A stretch of DNA of 64,000 nucleotides from the NCBI GenBank assembly GCA_964057225.1, contig OZ059896.1, positions 11,098,001-11,162,000 of the forward strand, written 5' to 3'. Position 1 is the first letter of the stretch. Every line of letters starts with the position of its first letter. Below, piece by piece: positions 62,319-64,000 of the stretch. The notes under the pieces are model-generated. The model made no database searches. It saw only the letters and a list, made by a program, of their open reading frames with translations, and was not told the DNA's origin. A program made the translations under genes and the position numbers. The stretch comes from Auanema rhodensis. Lineage: Eukaryota > Nematoda > Chromadorea > Rhabditida > Rhabditidae.

Positions 62319-64000
62319 TAAATAAACTTACAAAATTCATCACAATAAGGATATTCAAGAAATTCTGATGCTGAGTTAATATTTCCGTTGTAACATTGAA
62401 TGGCTAGAATAGCCAAAAATATCCGTAAAACTATAAATTCTCCTGATTTCTAAATATTTTATATCATATATAGTTAATTCGTTAATTATAAATCTTACAG
62501 CATAAAAGCATGAAAATACCATTTTTAATACTAACGTCACATGTAAAAGTTGAATTGTTGGTATTAATACATATGAATCTAAATAAATGAATCTATTATT
62601 TTTTATTTTTATTATAAAGATAATATAATAATAAAAATAATATTTTTACGTATATTATATATATAATATATGTATATTAACTATTAAAATTTTAAAATTT
62701 ATTATTATAATTATTAGTAAAAACATACATTTTTCATCTGGTGAAACAAGAAAATTAACTGTTTCAAATTTAACTAAATTATGAAGAAATTCATTAATAA
62801 TGAATCCTGTAAAAATATAAGAAGCATATTTGTCTCCAAAAATACATTTTCGACTTGAAATTATAAAAACTTCAAATGCTTTTATACTAATAAATGCTAA
62901 AACAAGTAATCGTAATGGAACCTAAAATTTAAAAAAAATTAAAAAAAGTATTCAATTTTAGAATTAAAGACATACTTGAACCATTGCTTTCAATTGACTA
63001 CTACGCCACAAGGATTTGAACCATTCATCATCGGACAATTCTCTTGGCTAATAATCGTTTTCAATACAAAACTATTTCAAATGAAGAAGAAAGAATTACC
63101 CAACAATAGTTATTGAAATTTCCTCCAAATGCATACATGTACTGTCCAATTTTAAAATGTTCAACCCATTCTTCAAGTAATAATTGAACTTTTTCTCCAG
63201 TTGTTTCATCCGGTAACATTACAAAACGAGTGCCATTAGGATAAATCTTAATTATATTTTATATTTTGTTACCAAATAATCAAAAGGAAACCTGATAATT
63301 CTCCACAATATAGAATGTTCGATTCAGAAAATTGTCCTCAATCACATTGACCGATGATGTTATGTTAACAAGAGCACAAACTATACATATAATCGAAAAA
63401 ATTATTTGAATTATGCCAACTGTTCTCATCGAATATATAAATACAAGCTCTTCGTCATGCTGAAATTTATTTTGTTTATTAAAGAATTTAATGTTTTTCA
63501 AGTTTTATTTAAATTTTTATTTGAACTTTAAGATGGAAACACACTTTAAATTTAAGTATTATTTCATATATTCAATGAAGCTCATTGAAAGATCTATTAG
63601 TCACATTGCCCTATTTTTTTTTTTTGAAAAGAAATTCAACAAAATGATCGTATTCTTTGAATCAAAGAGGTTAAAACTATTTTATAATGGATAGTATGAT
63701 GGGTTGCGTTCTCATTTTTATTTCTATTTTATCAAATTTCCATATAAACTGAATAAAATAAAGATCATTCTCAAACATTTTCTTATTTTTACATATAAAC
63801 AAAAATTATTTTATATAATATTTTGAAATAACTTCAGACAGACAATACTATTTTAAATATTTTAATAGAAATTTGTACAACAAATCTTTATATTTGTATT
63901 TTTAATAAAGAAAATCTATCTTGAAGTTAATAAATATGAAAATAAAATGTAAAATAAATAAAATTTTAATACAAAATAAGTAAAACATACCTTTTTAAAA
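62095..64000 (-). CDS. Multipass membrane protein, partial at the right edge
   Basis: Exons in reading order: 63459-63292, 63246-63100, 63047-62976, 62921-62729, 62578-62499, 62449-62332, 62258-62095; all join in frame by GT-AG introns to give 313 residues plus stop. The first of these begins after an aatttcag acceptor in an open frame. A gtatgt donor (63990-63985) at the very edge suggests that the preceding exon lies at 63991 and beyond, so the start is missing or the protein starts at the internal Met (MRTVGIIQ). About six hydrophobic segments are visible. After the first comes a long loop with an NRT glycosylation motif. The layout and the end (YC..., then SEYGMLLILFFASIIDV) faintly resemble the six-segment Frag1/DRAM/Sfk1 family; this is a weak guess. 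The tail is TPSSTNGDKIEYF. Confidence 0.6.
62291..62319. repeat. (TAA)n microsatellite within an intron
   Basis: About ten TAA/ATA units inside the last intron of the minus-strand membrane protein gene. Confidence 0.9.
63985..64000 (-). other. Splice donor at the right edge
   Basis: On the minus strand the last bases read aaaaag|gtatgttt, a good donor. The matching acceptor is at 63462-63460, giving an intron of about 530 nt. This supports an upstream exon beyond the window. Confidence 0.4.

Noticed and set aside
1-64000. CRISPR arrays, bacterial operons or ribosome binding sites
   Set aside because: Spliced eukaryotic genes throughout; the only regular repeats are microsatellites without spacers.

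Overview
The window looks like nuclear DNA of a nematode. It is very AT-rich. Its genes are cut by many small introns, often 45-60 nt, with donors of the gtaagt/gtatgt type and acceptors ending tttcag or tttag. Several start codons sit 0-17 nt after a 3' splice signal, as expected for spliced-leader trans-splicing or a short last 5'UTR intron. I cannot name the species. Gene density is low: seven gene models, about 6.2 kb of coding sequence in 64 kb.

Layout. 1-11.85 kb is a pyrimidine-rich, microsatellite-rich region without a convincing gene, upstream of a 17-exon ZMIZ-type SP-RING zinc-finger gene (11861-17897, +). 17.9-40.9 kb is a gene desert of A/T-rich sequence and CT/GA/TA microsatellites, with a few GC-raised, coding-like or hairpin-forming islands. 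A 10-exon TPRA1-type seven-transmembrane gene lies at 40921-43112 (+). A decayed LTR retrotransposon, probably BEL/Pao, ends in an intact-looking 326-bp LTR at 45874-46199. After another desert come a short single-pass membrane protein gene (52532-52965, +) and, convergent with it, a testin gene (PET plus three LIM domains, 53590-55886, -).

The right end (59.3-64 kb) is denser. It holds an orphan coding-like exon (59311-59449), a secreted Gly/Tyr-rich peptide gene (59552-59942, +), convergent with a secreted His/Pro/Trp-rich mini-protein gene (60120-60406, -) that has a TATA box, another short coding-like ORF (60611-60790), and a multipass membrane protein gene (62095-63459, -) whose first exon runs off the right edge.

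The genes do not form an evident pathway: ZMIZ is a nuclear SUMO/transcription co-regulator, TPRA1 a membrane receptor-like protein and testin a cytoskeletal adaptor. The two small secreted proteins form the only functional-looking cluster and resemble nematode epidermal or antimicrobial/cuticular peptides in composition. The main oddities are a splice junction in testin that keeps frame only without a GT donor, a GC-AG intron in TPRA1, several unannotated coding-like islands, two strong hairpins and the retroelement relic.
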